From NCBI RefSeq assembly GCF_004330295.1, contig NZ_SJOJ01000004.1, forward strand, positions 124,001 through 188,000: a stretch of DNA of 64,000 nt. The letters run 5' to 3'. The position numbers were made by a program, and so were the translations under genes. This DNA comes from Rahnella victoriana (GTDB lineage: Bacteria > Pseudomonadota > Gammaproteobacteria > Enterobacterales > Enterobacteriaceae). Below are positions 19,641-29,175 of the stretch, in pieces (positions within the stretch are counted from its first letter, which is position 1; every line of letters starts with the position of its first letter). The notes under the pieces were generated by a model. The model worked only from the letters and a program-made list of their open reading frames with translations, had not been told where the DNA came from and ran no database searches.

Positions 19641-20507
19641 CTACGCGGCGGCTTCGTCATTCTCCGACTTCTGCTGCGCTTTCAGCCAGGCGATTTCATC
19701 TTTCCAGATATCCGGATCCACCGTTTCGAGGATCATCGGGATGCCCTCGAAACGGGCATCTTTCATCATCCAGCTGAACACCGTGTTGCCGATATTCCCT
19801 TCGCCGAGGCTGTGGTGGCGGTCGACGCGGCTGTTGAACTCGCTTTTCGCGTCGTTGAGGTGCATACCGCGCAGGTATTTAAAGCCCACGACATCTTCAA
19901 AGTGTTGAAAGGTTTTCTCGCATTCTTCTACCGTGCGCAGATCGTAGCCCGCGGCAAAAGCGTGGCAGGTATCGATGCAGACGCCGACACGGCTTTTGTC
20001 TTCCACGCCGTCGATGATTTTCGCCAGATGCTCGAAACGAAAGCCCAGATTGCTGCCCTGACCGGCGGTGTTTTCGATCACAGCGGTCACGCCTTGGGTT
20101 TTATCCAGCGCGATGTTCAGGGATTCAGAAATCCGCTCAAGGCATTTATCTTCTTCGATTTGCATCAGGTGGCTGCCCGGATGGAAATTCAGCAGCGACA
20201 GGCCAAGCTGTTCACAACGTTGCAGCTCATCGAGAAACGCCTCGCGGGATTTCTCCAGCGCCTCAGTCACCGGGTGCCCGAGGTTAATCAGATAGCTGTC
20301 ATGCGGCAAAATCTGGTTGCTCTTGTAACCGTATTTTTCACAGGCCGCTTTGAATTTTTCGATGACATCTTCCGGCAAGGCTGCCGCTTTCCACTGCCGC
20401 TGATTCTTGGTGAAAAGCGCAAAAGCCGTGGCTTCCAGTTCGTGTGCCCTCAGAACCGCCTGATCGACACCCCCGGCTGCACTCACGTGTGCTCCCACAA
20501 ACTTCAT
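19641..20507 (-). CDS. nfo: Nfo, endonuclease IV
   Basis: AP endonuclease (288 aa) that incises at abasic sites and removes 3'-blocking groups in base excision repair. It is a TIM barrel with a tri-zinc site. Metal-ligand motifs are visible: [40 protein letters not shown] and the [11 protein letters not shown] segment. The start at 20507 ([14 protein letters not shown]) has the family's invariant opening. The order nfo-yeiH-yeiE-lysP is that of E. coli. In E. coli, nfo is under SoxRS; no SoxS site was recognised here. Confidence 0.97.
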   Translation of the reverse strand: MKFVGAHVSAAGGVDQAVLRAHELEATAFALFTKNQRQWKAAALPEDVIEKFKAACEKYGYKSNQILPHDSYLINLGHPVTEALEKSREAFLDELQRCEQLGLSLLNFHPGSHLMQIEEDKCLERISESLNIALDKTQGVTAVIENTAGQGSNLGFRFEHLAKIIDGVEDKSRVGVCIDTCHAFAAGYDLRTVEECEKTFQHFEDVVGFKYLRGMHLNDAKSEFNSRVDRHHSLGEGNIGNTVFSWMMKDARFEGIPMILETVDPDIWKDEIAWLKAQQKSENDEAAA

Positions 20508-20597
20508 TTTTGCTCCTCAGTTATTCATCGCGTTTATGGACGAATGATAGCGCCTCCGGGCAGGAGGCGCAGCACCGAAGTGTTAAAAGTCGCAACA

Positions 20598-21704
20598 TCA
20601 GCCAAAAAGACGCTGAACCAGCTGGTTGATACCGGCACCGCCGACAATCAGCCAGATGAACAGCACAGCCGCCAGCAGCATGGGTTTCAGACCTGCCTGA
20701 CGCAATGCGCTCATGTGAGTGGTCAGACCGAGAGCCGCCATCGCCATCGCCAGCAACACGGTATCGAGCGTGATCAGCGCCGGGATCCAGCTGTGCGGCA
20801 GAATATCCAGCGAGTTAAATGCCGCCACCAGAATAAACAGCAGGGCAAACCACGGAATGGTGATGTTGCGCATGCCTGCATTCTGACCACCTTGCTGCAC
20901 CACTTTGCGAGATTTCCAGCCAGAGAGCAGCAGCAGGAACGGTGCCAGCATCATCACGCGGATCATTTTGGCGATCACCGCTGCATTTTCTGCATCCGGG
21001 CTGACACCCTGACCCGCCGCGACGACCTGCGCCACTTCATGCACCGTTGAACCGGTATAGATGCCGAACTGGGCAGCGGTTACGCTCAGCCAGTGGTATT
21101 GCGCATTCAGATGCCACAGCCACGGATACAGGAAGATTGCCGCTGTACCGAAGATAACCACGGTCGCCACCGCGACAGTGACCTTCTCGGCTTTGGCTTC
21201 CAGCACGGGTTCTGTCGCCATGACCGCCGCCGCGCCGCAAATGCTGCTGCCCGCGCCGATCAGCATGGACGTGTCGCGGTCGAGCTTAAACACCCGCTGA
21301 CCGAGCCAGCAGGCGAGGGTGAAGGTGGAACACAGCATCAGGGCGTCGATCAGAATACCGGTGGCACCGACATCGGCGATTTGCGCGAACGTCAGCCGCA
21401 AGCCGTAAAGAATAATCCCCAGACGCAGCAGCCGCTGTTTCGCCAGTGTCACGCCTTCCTCACACCAGGGTTTTGCCGCCGGATACAGGGTGTTGCCGAT
21501 CACCATACCGATGACAATCGCCATCGTCAGCGCGCTGAGACCCAGATGGTTCAGCGCCGGAATGTCGCTCAGCCAGACCGCCAGCGCGGTGATCACGCCG
21601 GTCAGTGCCAGGCCGGGTAACACGCGGCGCAAAGCTGACAGAAGTGAAGCATCGTGTTTATCCGTCGTCTTTCTCTCTTCGCGTTTAAGCGCAAATGTAT
21701 TCAT
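20598..21704 (-). CDS. yeiH: YeiH, UPF0324 membrane protein
   Basis: Polytopic inner-membrane protein (368 aa from the preferred ATG at 21704, which follows GAGGAACGGACG; an earlier in-frame start at 21734 lacks a good site). The UPF0324 signature is visible as GAGSSICGAAAVMATEPVL and GIYTGSTVHEVAQVVAAG, with about ten hydrophobic helices. The biochemical function is not established to my knowledge. It is divergent from the LysR gene yeiE, which probably controls it. Confidence 0.9.
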   Translation of the reverse strand: MNTFALKREERKTTDKHDASLLSALRRVLPGLALTGVITALAVWLSDIPALNHLGLSALTMAIVIGMVIGNTLYPAAKPWCEEGVTLAKQRLLRLGIILYGLRLTFAQIADVGATGILIDALMLCSTFTLACWLGQRVFKLDRDTSMLIGAGSSICGAAAVMATEPVLEAKAEKVTVAVATVVIFGTAAIFLYPWLWHLNAQYHWLSVTAAQFGIYTGSTVHEVAQVVAAGQGVSPDAENAAVIAKMIRVMMLAPFLLLLSGWKSRKVVQQGGQNAGMRNITIPWFALLFILVAAFNSLDILPHSWIPALITLDTVLLAMAMAALGLTTHMSALRQAGLKPMLLAAVLFIWLIVGGAGINQLVQRLFG

Positions 21705-21894
21705 CGTCCGTTCCTCGTTCAGGAGTGATGACATAAGGCTACGCCGCGCTTATATAAAAATGAAATTGATTATTACTTTATAACCTATCGATAAAACTGG
21801 TATAAAACAGCCATTCAAAAGAGGCCTGCAAGGCGAGGGTCTATACTAAAAAGAACGGGCGTGCAGTCAGGCGCAGGAGAATAGCGGGACATTT

Positions 21895-22767
21895 ATGCAC
21901 ATAACATTGCGACAACTTGAAGTTTTCGCCGAAGTGCTGAAAAGCGGTTCGACCACGCAGGCATCGGTTGTGCTCTCCTTATCACAATCGGCAGTCAGTG
22001 CGGCGCTGGCCGATATCGAAGGTCAACTGGGCGTGCAGTTATTTGACCGTGTCGGTAAGCGGCTGGTCATTAATGAACACGGGCGTTTGTTGTATCCGAA
22101 GGCGCTGGCCTTGCTTGAACAGGCCGGTGAAATCGAGCGTCTGTTCAATCACGATAACGGTTCGCTGCGCATCGGTGCCAGCAGCACGATCGGCAACTAT
22201 ATGTTACCGGCGATGATCGCCGATTACCGGCTGGATTATCCGGCGACACCGCTGGAGCTGAACGTCGGTAACACCAATGACGTCATTAACGCGGTGGCGG
22301 ATTTTCGTGTTGACCTCGGTTTGATCGAAGGCCCCTGTCAGGTTCCGGAACTGATCACCCAGCCCTGGCTGGATGACGAACTGGTGGTGTTTGTCGCGCC
22401 GGAAAATCCGCTGGCGGGCAAAGTGGCATCGCTCGAATCGCTGGCGCGGGAACCCTGGATCCTGCGTGAGCGCGGCTCCGGTACGCGCGAGGTGTTGGAT
22501 CATCTGCTGTTACCGCAGTTGCCGGATTTTAATCTGGTCATGGAACTGGGGAATTCCGAAGCGATCAAGCACGCGGTACGTCATGGCATCGGCATCAGCT
22601 GTCTGTCGCGTCGGGTCATTGCCGAACAACTGAGCAGCGGTTCACTGGTGGAAATTCCGTTGCCGGTGACCCCGCTGGTGCGCAAACTTTATCTGATCCA
22701 TCACCGCCAGAAACATATCTCCGGTGCATTATCACGGTTTCTTACGTATTGCCGTGAAACCCGATAA
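21895..22767 (+). CDS. yeiE: YeiE, LysR-family transcriptional regulator
   Basis: LysR-type regulator (290 aa) with an N-terminal helix-turn-helix (residues about 1-60: [39 protein letters not shown]). The C-terminal effector domain is of periplasmic-binding-protein fold ([16 protein letters not shown] onward). Divergent from yeiH and immediately upstream of lysP, as in E. coli. The 190-base yeiH-yeiE interval is the expected site of autoregulation, but I could not settle on a single T-N11-A box. Confidence 0.93.
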   Translation: MHITLRQLEVFAEVLKSGSTTQASVVLSLSQSAVSAALADIEGQLGVQLFDRVGKRLVINEHGRLLYPKALALLEQAGEIERLFNHDNGSLRIGASSTIGNYMLPAMIADYRLDYPATPLELNVGNTNDVINAVADFRVDLGLIEGPCQVPELITQPWLDDELVVFVAPENPLAGKVASLESLAREPWILRERGSGTREVLDHLLLPQLPDFNLVMELGNSEAIKHAVRHGIGISCLSRRVIAEQLSSGSLVEIPLPVTPLVRKLYLIHHRQKHISGALSRFLTYCRETR

Positions 22768-22898
22768 TGGTCTTTCACTAATGATCGGCGGCCTGTTATG
22801 AAGGTGTCTTATAACAGGTCGTTCCTGCTATTCAGAGCGGCAGGTTTTGCTACAATCCGCGCTTAAATTTCCACATGACGAGCGGATATAGGGTAAAA

Positions 22899-24374
22899 AT
22901 GGCTCAACAACCTACAAAAAATACGCAGGTGGCTCCCACACTGCGTCGCGAGCTGAAGGCACGTCACTTAACGATGATCGCCATCGGCGGTTCAATTGGT
23001 ACGGGTTTATTTGTCGCCTCCGGCGCGACGGTTTCTCAGGCAGGCCCGGGTGGGGCGCTGCTCTCCTACGCATTAATCGGCATCATGGTGTACTTCCTGA
23101 TGACCAGTCTCGGTGAGCTGGCGGCGTTCATGCCGGTCTCCGGTTCATTCTCTACCTACGGCTCACGCTATGTTGAAGAAGGCTTCGGTTTCGCACTGGG
23201 CTGGAACTACTGGTACAACTGGGCCGTCACCATCGCGGTTGACCTGGTGGCCTCGCAACTGGTGATGAACTACTGGTTCCCGGACACGCCGGGCTGGATC
23301 TGGAGCGCCTTGTTCCTCGGTCTGATCTTCCTGCTCAACTACATTTCCGTGCGCGGTTTTGGCGAAGCGGAATACTGGTTCTCGCTGATCAAAGTCGTGA
23401 CGGTCATCATCTTTATCGCCGTCGGCGTCCTGATGATCACCGGCATTATGCGCGGTGCGGAAACAGCGGGCTGGCACAACTGGACCATCGGTGATGCGCC
23501 GTTTGCGGGTGGTTTTGCCTCGATGATTGGGGTGGCGATGATTGTCGGCTTCTCCTTCCAGGGCACTGAACTGATCGGTGTCGCGGCGGGCGAATCGGAA
23601 AATCCGGGTAAAAATATTCCGCGCGCCGTGCGTCAGGTTTTCTGGCGTATCCTGCTGTTCTATATTCTGGCGATTCTGGTGATCAGCCTGATCATCCCTT
23701 ATACCGATCCAAGCCTGTTGCGTAATGAAGTGGGCGATATCTCCGTCAGCCCGTTCACGCTGGTGTTCCGCAATGCCGGTCTGCTGTCAGCTGCGGCGGT
23801 AATGAATGCGGTGATCCTGACGGCGGTATTGTCTGCCGGTAACTCCGGGATGTACGCCTCAACCCGTATGCTGTTTACGCTGGCAAGTGAAGGCAAAGCG
23901 CCGCGCATGTTCGCCAAACTGTCGAAAGGCGGTGTGCCGCGTAACGCACTGTACGCCACCACCATCGTGGCTGCGCTGTGCTTCCTGAGTTCAATGTTTG
24001 GTAATCAGACCGTGTACCTGTGGCTGCTGAACACCTCGGGCATGACCGGTTTTATCGCCTGGCTGGGCATTGCTGTCAGTCATTACCGCTTCCGTCGCGG
24101 TTACGTCTCTCAGGGACGTGATCTGAAGAAACTGCCTTATCTGTCTGGCTTCTTCCCGTTCGGTCCGGTCTTTGCCTTTGTGCTGTGTCTGATCATCACG
24201 CTGGGTCAGAACTATCAGGCCTTCCTGAAAGACACCATTGACTGGGGCGGCGTGGCAGCGACTTACATCGGCCTGCCTCTGTTCCTGATCATCTGGTTCG
24301 GCTACAAGCTGAGCAAAGGCACCAAAGTGGTGAAATACAGCGAAATGGAATTCCCGGAACACGTTGATAAATAA
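22899..24374 (+). CDS. lysP: LysP, lysine-specific amino-acid permease
   Basis: Inner-membrane lysine:proton symporter (491 aa from the ATG at 22899) of the APC family, with twelve predicted helices. The sequence is nearly superimposable on E. coli LysP: LRRELKARHLTMIAIGGSI, SFQGTELIGVAAGESENPGK and GMYASTRMLF. In E. coli, LysP also holds the CadC regulator inactive when lysine is low. I prefer this ATG over the one at 22875 because it is preceded by AGGGT and better fits the family length. Confidence 0.96.
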   Translation: MAQQPTKNTQVAPTLRRELKARHLTMIAIGGSIGTGLFVASGATVSQAGPGGALLSYALIGIMVYFLMTSLGELAAFMPVSGSFSTYGSRYVEEGFGFALGWNYWYNWAVTIAVDLVASQLVMNYWFPDTPGWIWSALFLGLIFLLNYISVRGFGEAEYWFSLIKVVTVIIFIAVGVLMITGIMRGAETAGWHNWTIGDAPFAGGFASMIGVAMIVGFSFQGTELIGVAAGESENPGKNIPRAVRQVFWRILLFYILAILVISLIIPYTDPSLLRNEVGDISVSPFTLVFRNAGLLSAAAVMNAVILTAVLSAGNSGMYASTRMLFTLASEGKAPRMFAKLSKGGVPRNALYATTIVAALCFLSSMFGNQTVYLWLLNTSGMTGFIAWLGIAVSHYRFRRGYVSQGRDLKKLPYLSGFFPFGPVFAFVLCLIITLGQNYQAFLKDTIDWGGVAATYIGLPLFLIIWFGYKLSKGTKVVKYSEMEFPEHVDK

Positions 24375-24400
24375 GTGACGGAACGTCCTTGCTGCTGATA

Positions 24401-24427
24401 AGCGGAGCCACGGCTCCGCTTTTTTTA
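24401..24427 (+). terminator. Rho-independent terminator after lysP
   Basis: Nine-pair stem AGCGGAGCC / GGCTCCGCT with a two-base loop followed by TTTTTT, 26 bases past the lysP stop. Confidence 0.93.
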
Positions 24428-24516
24428 TGTCCGGGATCCACGGTGGGGAGACACCACGTCATGTTTTGTTACCCCGCCGTTTAATCTGAACGCCTGATAG
24501 GTTTTGCAAAACACAT

Positions 24517-24531
24517 TGATAATTATTATCA
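24517..24531. promoter_or_regulatory. Fur box upstream of the siderophore-type permease
   Basis: TGATAATTATTATCA is a perfect 7-1-7 inverted repeat (TGATAAT-N-ATTATCA), the core of the Fur operator. It lies 76 bases before the permease ATG, so iron-dependent repression of the two-gene unit is expected. Confidence 0.9.
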
Positions 24532-24606
24532 TTTCTTTCCTTCCTACGGGAACCGCAGAGCACGTCTCCCGCCGTAAGTTCTTAACTTAATGAGATTGAA
24601 GCGAAA

Positions 24607-25689
24607 ATGAGTGCAACTATCGAACCCGCTCTGGCGGTGAAAGGCAATGCCGAACACAGCGTGATGGGGCGATATCAGAATATTGTGCGCCGCCGTCTGT
24701 TGATCATGCTGGTACTGGTTCTGGCGATTGTCGTCTCACTGGTGATTGATTTTGTGATGGGGCCTTCGGGGTTGTCACTGGGCACGCTGTGGAAAACGCT
24801 GTTTGACGCCGCGTCGGCAGATCCGGGTACGCGGGTCATTGTCTGGGATATCCGCCTGCCGTACGCGCTGATGGCGGTGGCGGTCGGGATGTCGCTGGGT
24901 CTGGCGGGCGCTGAAATGCAAACCATCCTGAACAACCCGCTGGCCAGTCCGTTTACTCTCGGTGTCTCCTCGGCGGCGGCGTTTGGTGCCGCGCTGGCGA
25001 TCGTGCTCGGTATCGGTATTCCGGGCATTCCCGACCAGTGGTTTATCTCCGCCAACGCCTTTATTTTTGCGCTGTTAGCGGCACTGATGCTCGACGGCAT
25101 TACCCGCTGGACGCGCGTCGCCAGTTCCGGCGTGGTGCTGTTTGGTATCGCGCTGGTCTTTACGTTCAACGCACTGGTTTCGCTGATGCAATTCATCGCC
25201 ACCGAAGACACCTTACAGGGGCTGGTCTTCTGGACGATGGGCAGTCTGGCGCGGGCGTCGTGGGTAAAACTCGGCGTGATGGTGCTGGCCTTCCTGATTT
25301 TGCTGCCGTGGTCGATGATGAGCGCGTGGAAACTCACCGCGCTGCGTCTGGGTGAAGATCGCGCCGTCAGCTTTGGTATTGATGTCCGTCGTCTGCGCCT
25401 CGGCACCTTACTGCGTATCAGTATTCTTTCCGCGCTGGCGGTGGCGTTTGTCGGGCCGATTGGCTTTATCGGTCTGGTCGCGCCGCACATCGCCCGCCTG
25501 ATGTTTGGTGAGGATCACCGTTTCTATCTGCCTGCCAGTGCGCTGATTGGCGCGCTGGTGTTATCCATGGCGTCGGTGGCGTCGAAAAATCTGGTGCCGG
25601 GCGTCATTATTCCTGTCGGTATCGTGACCTCGCTGGTCGGCGTGCCGTTCTTCCTGAGTATTATTCTTCGTCACCGGGGGAACGTCTGA
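24607..25689 (+). CDS. FecCD-family iron-siderophore ABC permease
   Basis: Inner-membrane permease (360 aa) of the BtuC/FecCD/FhuB family that imports ferric siderophores or haem with an ATPase partner. About ten helices are visible. Family signatures are RLPYALMAVAVGMSLGLAGA and QTILNNPLASPFTLGVSSAA, plus the cytoplasmic coupling region FVGPIGFIGLVAPHIARLMFG. Only one FecCD domain is present, so it should work as a homodimer. The TGA overlaps the next gene's ATG. No binding protein or outer-membrane receptor is adjacent. The gene takes the place occupied by cirA next to lysP in E. coli. Substrate unknown. Confidence 0.92.
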   Translation: MSATIEPALAVKGNAEHSVMGRYQNIVRRRLLIMLVLVLAIVVSLVIDFVMGPSGLSLGTLWKTLFDAASADPGTRVIVWDIRLPYALMAVAVGMSLGLAGAEMQTILNNPLASPFTLGVSSAAAFGAALAIVLGIGIPGIPDQWFISANAFIFALLAALMLDGITRWTRVASSGVVLFGIALVFTFNALVSLMQFIATEDTLQGLVFWTMGSLARASWVKLGVMVLAFLILLPWSMMSAWKLTALRLGEDRAVSFGIDVRRLRLGTLLRISILSALAVAFVGPIGFIGLVAPHIARLMFGEDHRFYLPASALIGALVLSMASVASKNLVPGVIIPVGIVTSLVGVPFFLSIILRHRGNV

Positions 25690-26525
25690 TGTCAGCTATG
25701 CCGGAAATACAGCCTGAGGATCTCCTGAACGCCGCCACTCAGGGGCTGCAAATTCGTGATTTCAATGCCGGTTACCCGAAGCGTCATGTGATCCGCCATC
25801 TCAATGTGCCGATGCTGCCGCGCGGAAAAATTACCGTTCTGCTCGGGCCAAACGGCAGCGGGAAATCGACGTTACTGCGTTCGCTTGCCGGTCTTAATCG
25901 TGCGGAAGGGCAGTTACTGCTCGACGGCCACGACTTAATGCCGATGCCGTTTGCCCGCCGTGCGGAGCAGGTCGTTTACCTGCCGCAAACTCTGCCAGCG
26001 GGTGTCCATCTGCATGTGCTGGAATCCATTATCGTGGCGCAGCGCGCGTCCGGTGGGAAAGGCAAACAGGCGGAGGGCACTGATAAAGTGATGGCGCTGC
26101 TGCGTCAGTTGGGAATCGAACATCTGGCGCTAAGTTATCTCGATCAGCTTTCCGGCGGGCAGAAACAGCTGGTGGGTCTGGCGCAATCGCTGATCCGCCA
26201 GCCTTCGCTGTTACTGCTCGACGAACCGCTCAGTGCGCTGGATCTCAACTATCAGTTCCACGTCATGGATCTGGTGCGCAAGGAAACGCAGAAACGCCAT
26301 ATCGTGACCGTGGTTGTTGTGCATGACATCAACATCGCCCTGCGTCATGGCGATCGGGTGCTGATGCTCAAGGACGGTAATCTGATCGCCGATGGCGCGC
26401 CGGAAGACGTGATCACCCCCGACAGTCTGGCGCGGGTTTACGGCGTACGCGGAAGGATTGAGCGCTGCTCGCAGGGGACACCGCAGATACTGATTGACGG
26501 GCTAGTGGGGGATCCGGAGATGTAA
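25689..26525 (+). CDS. Iron-siderophore ABC ATPase (FepC/FecE type)
   Basis: Cytoplasmic ATPase (278 aa) pairing with the preceding permease. Walker A is LGPNGSGKST (about residues 54-63), then a Q-loop (YLPQTLPAG), signature QLSGGQKQL, Walker B SLLLLDEPLSALD and H-loop VVVVHDINIAL. The C-terminal DGAPEDVITPDSLARVYGV matches FecE/FhuC-like proteins. Its start overlaps the permease stop by one base, so the pair is co-translated. It is followed by a REPIN-like element rather than a simple terminator. Confidence 0.93.
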   Translation: MSAMPEIQPEDLLNAATQGLQIRDFNAGYPKRHVIRHLNVPMLPRGKITVLLGPNGSGKSTLLRSLAGLNRAEGQLLLDGHDLMPMPFARRAEQVVYLPQTLPAGVHLHVLESIIVAQRASGGKGKQAEGTDKVMALLRQLGIEHLALSYLDQLSGGQKQLVGLAQSLIRQPSLLLLDEPLSALDLNYQFHVMDLVRKETQKRHIVTVVVVHDINIALRHGDRVLMLKDGNLIADGAPEDVITPDSLARVYGVRGRIERCSQGTPQILIDGLVGDPEM

Positions 26526-26574
26526 CGTTATGTCCTGACAAAAGGCAGACATTACTCAGGCGTTCACCGATCCG

Positions 26575-26704
26575 CTCCCTCCCCTGCGAAGGGGAGGGCC
26601 GGGGTGGGGTATTAACGCAAACACATTGGGTGACGTTTCCGCTCAGGCCATTGATCTACAGTCTAAAACCCCCTCCCAACCTCCCCCTTCGCAGGGGGAG
26701 GAGC
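26575..26704. repeat. REPIN-like intergenic element, copy 2
   Basis: Opens with CCCTCCCCTGCGAAGGGGAG and the arm GGGGTGGGGTATTAA. It closes with an inverted hairpin CCTCCCCCTTCGCAGGGGGAGG preceded by AAAACCCCCTCCC. It is placed between the converging siderophore ATPase and acid phosphatase genes. About 70 bases of less conserved sequence lie between the arms. Confidence 0.85.
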
Positions 26705-26718
26705 AAACCGCAACGGGC

Positions 26719-27525
26719 TTACTTCCCGTTCCACGCCTTCAGATTCTGATCCCGCGCAGACAATTTCTGCTCAGGCGTCAGCTTGTTGTAATCCTTCGCC
26801 AGACCGCTCTCCCAGTCGCCGTATAACGGGTTCGGCAGCACGATATATTGGGTGCCAAAGTGCTGATGATTCTGGTTCACAAACGCACGGCGCTGCTCGT
26901 TGCCCTGATGATAGGTCGCGGCACCAAAGTCATTCAGGTTGTCACCGATGTAAATCACCACGTGATAACCGGCGGCTTTAATGGAATCAAAACGCGCCTG
27001 TTTATTCGAGGTGTCTGAACTCAGCAGCATGGTTTTTTCATTGGCACCGGTGAAGCCCAGACGGTTCATGTTGTCGAGGGTAGCGGCGTATTCACTGGTT
27101 TTACGGTTAGACACGTAGAACATGGTGCCGCCGTGGGAATTGACATAGTTAGCGAACTCAACAGCGCCGGGAATGGCCGTGGCCTGACGTGCAGCGGTCC
27201 ATTGCGACCAGGTTTTGCTGTCAAACGGCTGATTGGCTTTGACCTGCCAGGCGCTGTAGGCACTGTTATCCAGCATGGTTTCATCCAGATCCACCACCAC
27301 CGCTTTCTTCTGACCTGCCAGCGGCTGCGCCTGATCGTAAGCCATCTTCGCTGTATTAAACGCCTGATACGCCAGCGCCTGATATTCACCAGATTGCTGG
27401 AACCAGTTCAGCGCCATCACCGACTGATCATTGAGTTTCTGCTGGGCATCAGGTTTTTGCTGCGCACAGCCGCTGAGGGCCAGCATGATTAAGGCACTGG
27501 TGGTGCAAAGTGTCATTTTATTCAT
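26719..27525 (-). CDS. Class C acid phosphatase / 5'-nucleotidase, lipoprotein e(P4) family
   Basis: Outer-membrane lipoprotein (268 aa) related to Haemophilus e(P4), a HAD-type acid phosphatase that dephosphorylates nucleotides such as NMN. The lipobox is LSGC (C20). The DDDD-superfamily catalytic motif VVVDLDETMLDN (D79, D81) is present, with later acidic residues in YIGDNLNDFG and a serine loop FYVSNRKTSEY. The family uses Mg2+. E. coli K-12 has no gene of this type here. Standing alone, it probably salvages nucleosides or phosphate. Confident about family, less about substrate. Confidence 0.88.
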   Translation of the reverse strand: MNKMTLCTTSALIMLALSGCAQQKPDAQQKLNDQSVMALNWFQQSGEYQALAYQAFNTAKMAYDQAQPLAGQKKAVVVDLDETMLDNSAYSAWQVKANQPFDSKTWSQWTAARQATAIPGAVEFANYVNSHGGTMFYVSNRKTSEYAATLDNMNRLGFTGANEKTMLLSSDTSNKQARFDSIKAAGYHVVIYIGDNLNDFGAATYHQGNEQRRAFVNQNHQHFGTQYIVLPNPLYGDWESGLAKDYNKLTPEQKLSARDQNLKAWNGK

Positions 27526-27651
27526 TGGTCATCCCTATGCTTGTTAAGAAAGATTCGCATTTATGAAAATCGTTAAAACTGTAGCAGATTCAGCGGGATG
27601 TGAAACAAGAAATAACGGGTTACGCGAGATGTCGCGGAAAATCATAAAAAT

Positions 27652-27678
27652 AAAAAAGGCCGGAGGGTGAGTCCGGCC
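27652..27678 (-). terminator. Rho-independent terminator after the porin gene
   Basis: Seven-pair stem GGCCGGA / TCCGGCC with a seven-base loop, and a six-base A-run on its left giving a T-tract on the minus strand. About 60 bases past the porin stop. Confidence 0.9.
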
Positions 27679-27740
27679 GAAGAAAATCAAGACAGAGAAT
27701 AATAATGAGGTGGTAAAGCGCCTGTTTTAATAACGGATTG

Positions 27741-28850
27741 TCAGAACTGATAAACCAGGCCGACAGCCGTCACGTCGTCGTTATTCAGACCGAGTTTGTT
27801 GTCGTCGTCCAGCTGGTTGATTTTATAATCAACATAGGCAGACATATTTTTGTTGAAATAATAGGTCGCGCCGACGTCGATATATTTAACCAGGTCAACA
27901 TCACCGATGCCTTCAATATCTTTGCCTTTGGTCTGCACATAACCCAGAGAAGGACGAAGACCAAAGTCAAATTGATATTGTGCGACCGCTTCCACGGTCT
28001 GTGTTTTATTTGCAAAACCGCTGCCTGCTGGCGCGCTGGCAATACCTGCCGGCACAGTAATGGCGATCATATTACGGGTTTCCGCATACATCGCGGCTAA
28101 ATATACCCCGTTGTCATCATATTTCAGGCCGCCGGTCCAGGCGTCTGCTTTATCGCCTTTGCCGTACGCGGAGGTGCTCTGGCCGATAGTGCGGTCAGAG
28201 GACGCGTAGGCGCCACCGATGCTCACGCCGGTATCGCCGAGTGCGTAAGTGGTGGAAAGGGCGTAACCGTCGCCGTTCGCGGTGCTGTTGCCGCGACCAT
28301 CATTTTCGTTTTTACCCTGATACTGAACGGCCACATTCAGGCCATCAACCAGACCGAAGAAGCCACGGTTACGGTAGGTGGCCACGCCGTTGGTACGGCC
28401 CGTCATGAAGCGGTCTGCCTTGGTGTAGCCGTCGCCGCCGAACTCAGGGAACATATCGGTCCAGGCTTCGACGTCATACAGTGCGCCGTAGTTACGACCG
28501 TAGTCGAAAGAGCCGTACTGACCGAATTTCAGACCGGCAAAGCCCAGACGGGTTTTGGTGCCGGTGGTGCTGGCTGTCTTGCTGTCGGATTCAGCATGGT
28601 TAGCCATGATGTTGTATTCCCACTGGCCGTAACCGGTGATCAGGTCGTTAATTTGCGTCTGACCTTTAAAACCGAAACGCACATAACTCTGGTCGCCGTC
28701 GTTGCTGTCAGAATCAGAGAAATAATGCAGACCTTTTACTTTACCGTACAGGTCAAGTTTATTGCCGTCTTTATTATAAATTTCCGCTGCGTGTGCGCCT
28801 GATGCCATCAATAAACCAGGAATTAAAAGTGCCAGAATGTTACGTTTCAT
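27741..28850 (-). CDS. OmpC/OmpF/PhoE-family general porin
   Basis: Outer-membrane trimeric porin (369 aa from the ATG at 28850). The signal peptide [21 protein letters not shown] is followed by the classical start [20 protein letters not shown]. The constriction-loop signature is visible ([20 protein letters not shown]-like, loop 3), and the last strand ends in F ([11 protein letters not shown]) as the BAM machinery requires. It is not adjacent to the usual ompC/micF or ompF neighbours, so I leave the symbol empty. Direct repeats AAAAGCTTT 13 bases apart lie just upstream. Confidence 0.92.
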   Translation of the reverse strand: MKRNILALLIPGLLMASGAHAAEIYNKDGNKLDLYGKVKGLHYFSDSDSNDGDQSYVRFGFKGQTQINDLITGYGQWEYNIMANHAESDSKTASTTGTKTRLGFAGLKFGQYGSFDYGRNYGALYDVEAWTDMFPEFGGDGYTKADRFMTGRTNGVATYRNRGFFGLVDGLNVAVQYQGKNENDGRGNSTANGDGYALSTTYALGDTGVSIGGAYASSDRTIGQSTSAYGKGDKADAWTGGLKYDDNGVYLAAMYAETRNMIAITVPAGIASAPAGSGFANKTQTVEAVAQYQFDFGLRPSLGYVQTKGKDIEGIGDVDLVKYIDVGATYYFNKNMSAYVDYKINQLDDDNKLGLNNDDVTAVGLVYQF

Positions 28851-29175
28851 CAATTTTTACCCTGCATTCTTTTATTAAAAGCTTTTCATAAAAGCTTTAT
28901 ATGAAGTCTTGTGAAAAGACGCTGTTCATCATTGTTTGCTGTGCATTCCGTATGGACTCGGATTTTTCTCAGCGAGAGTTTTTTACCGTATATTTGTGAT
29001 CAATTTATGACAGGCAGAAATGAACTTTTTCTTTTTTTACACGTCCTCCGTTTTTTCTGCACAATTTTCATTCAGGCAAAAAGCCCGGAATTAAGATTTC
29101 GGGCTGCGCCCGATGCCGGTCTGTGTGACAATAGCGGCCACATTCCGGTCACGACCTTCAACCAAAAAGAGATGC
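28851..29175. other. Divergent control region, porin / dinG (325 bp)
   Basis: Next to the porin are two AAAAGCTTT direct repeats (28877-28885 and 28890-28898). At 29085-29105 a hairpin GCCCGGAA / TTTCGGGC has an A-run on its left, so it could terminate leftward transcription toward the porin. No CTG-N10-CAG LexA site is visible ahead of dinG. Confidence 0.5.

Noticed and set aside
19812-21050. 412-codon plus-strand open frame opposite nfo and yeiH
   Set aside because: It runs antisense across two well-identified genes and their spacer, has no recognisable domain, and its His/Gln/Arg-rich composition is typical of the shadow of a real gene.
29085-29105. Hairpin ahead of dinG as a dinG attenuator
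   Set aside because: The T-tract is on the minus strand only, so it could not terminate dinG transcription.
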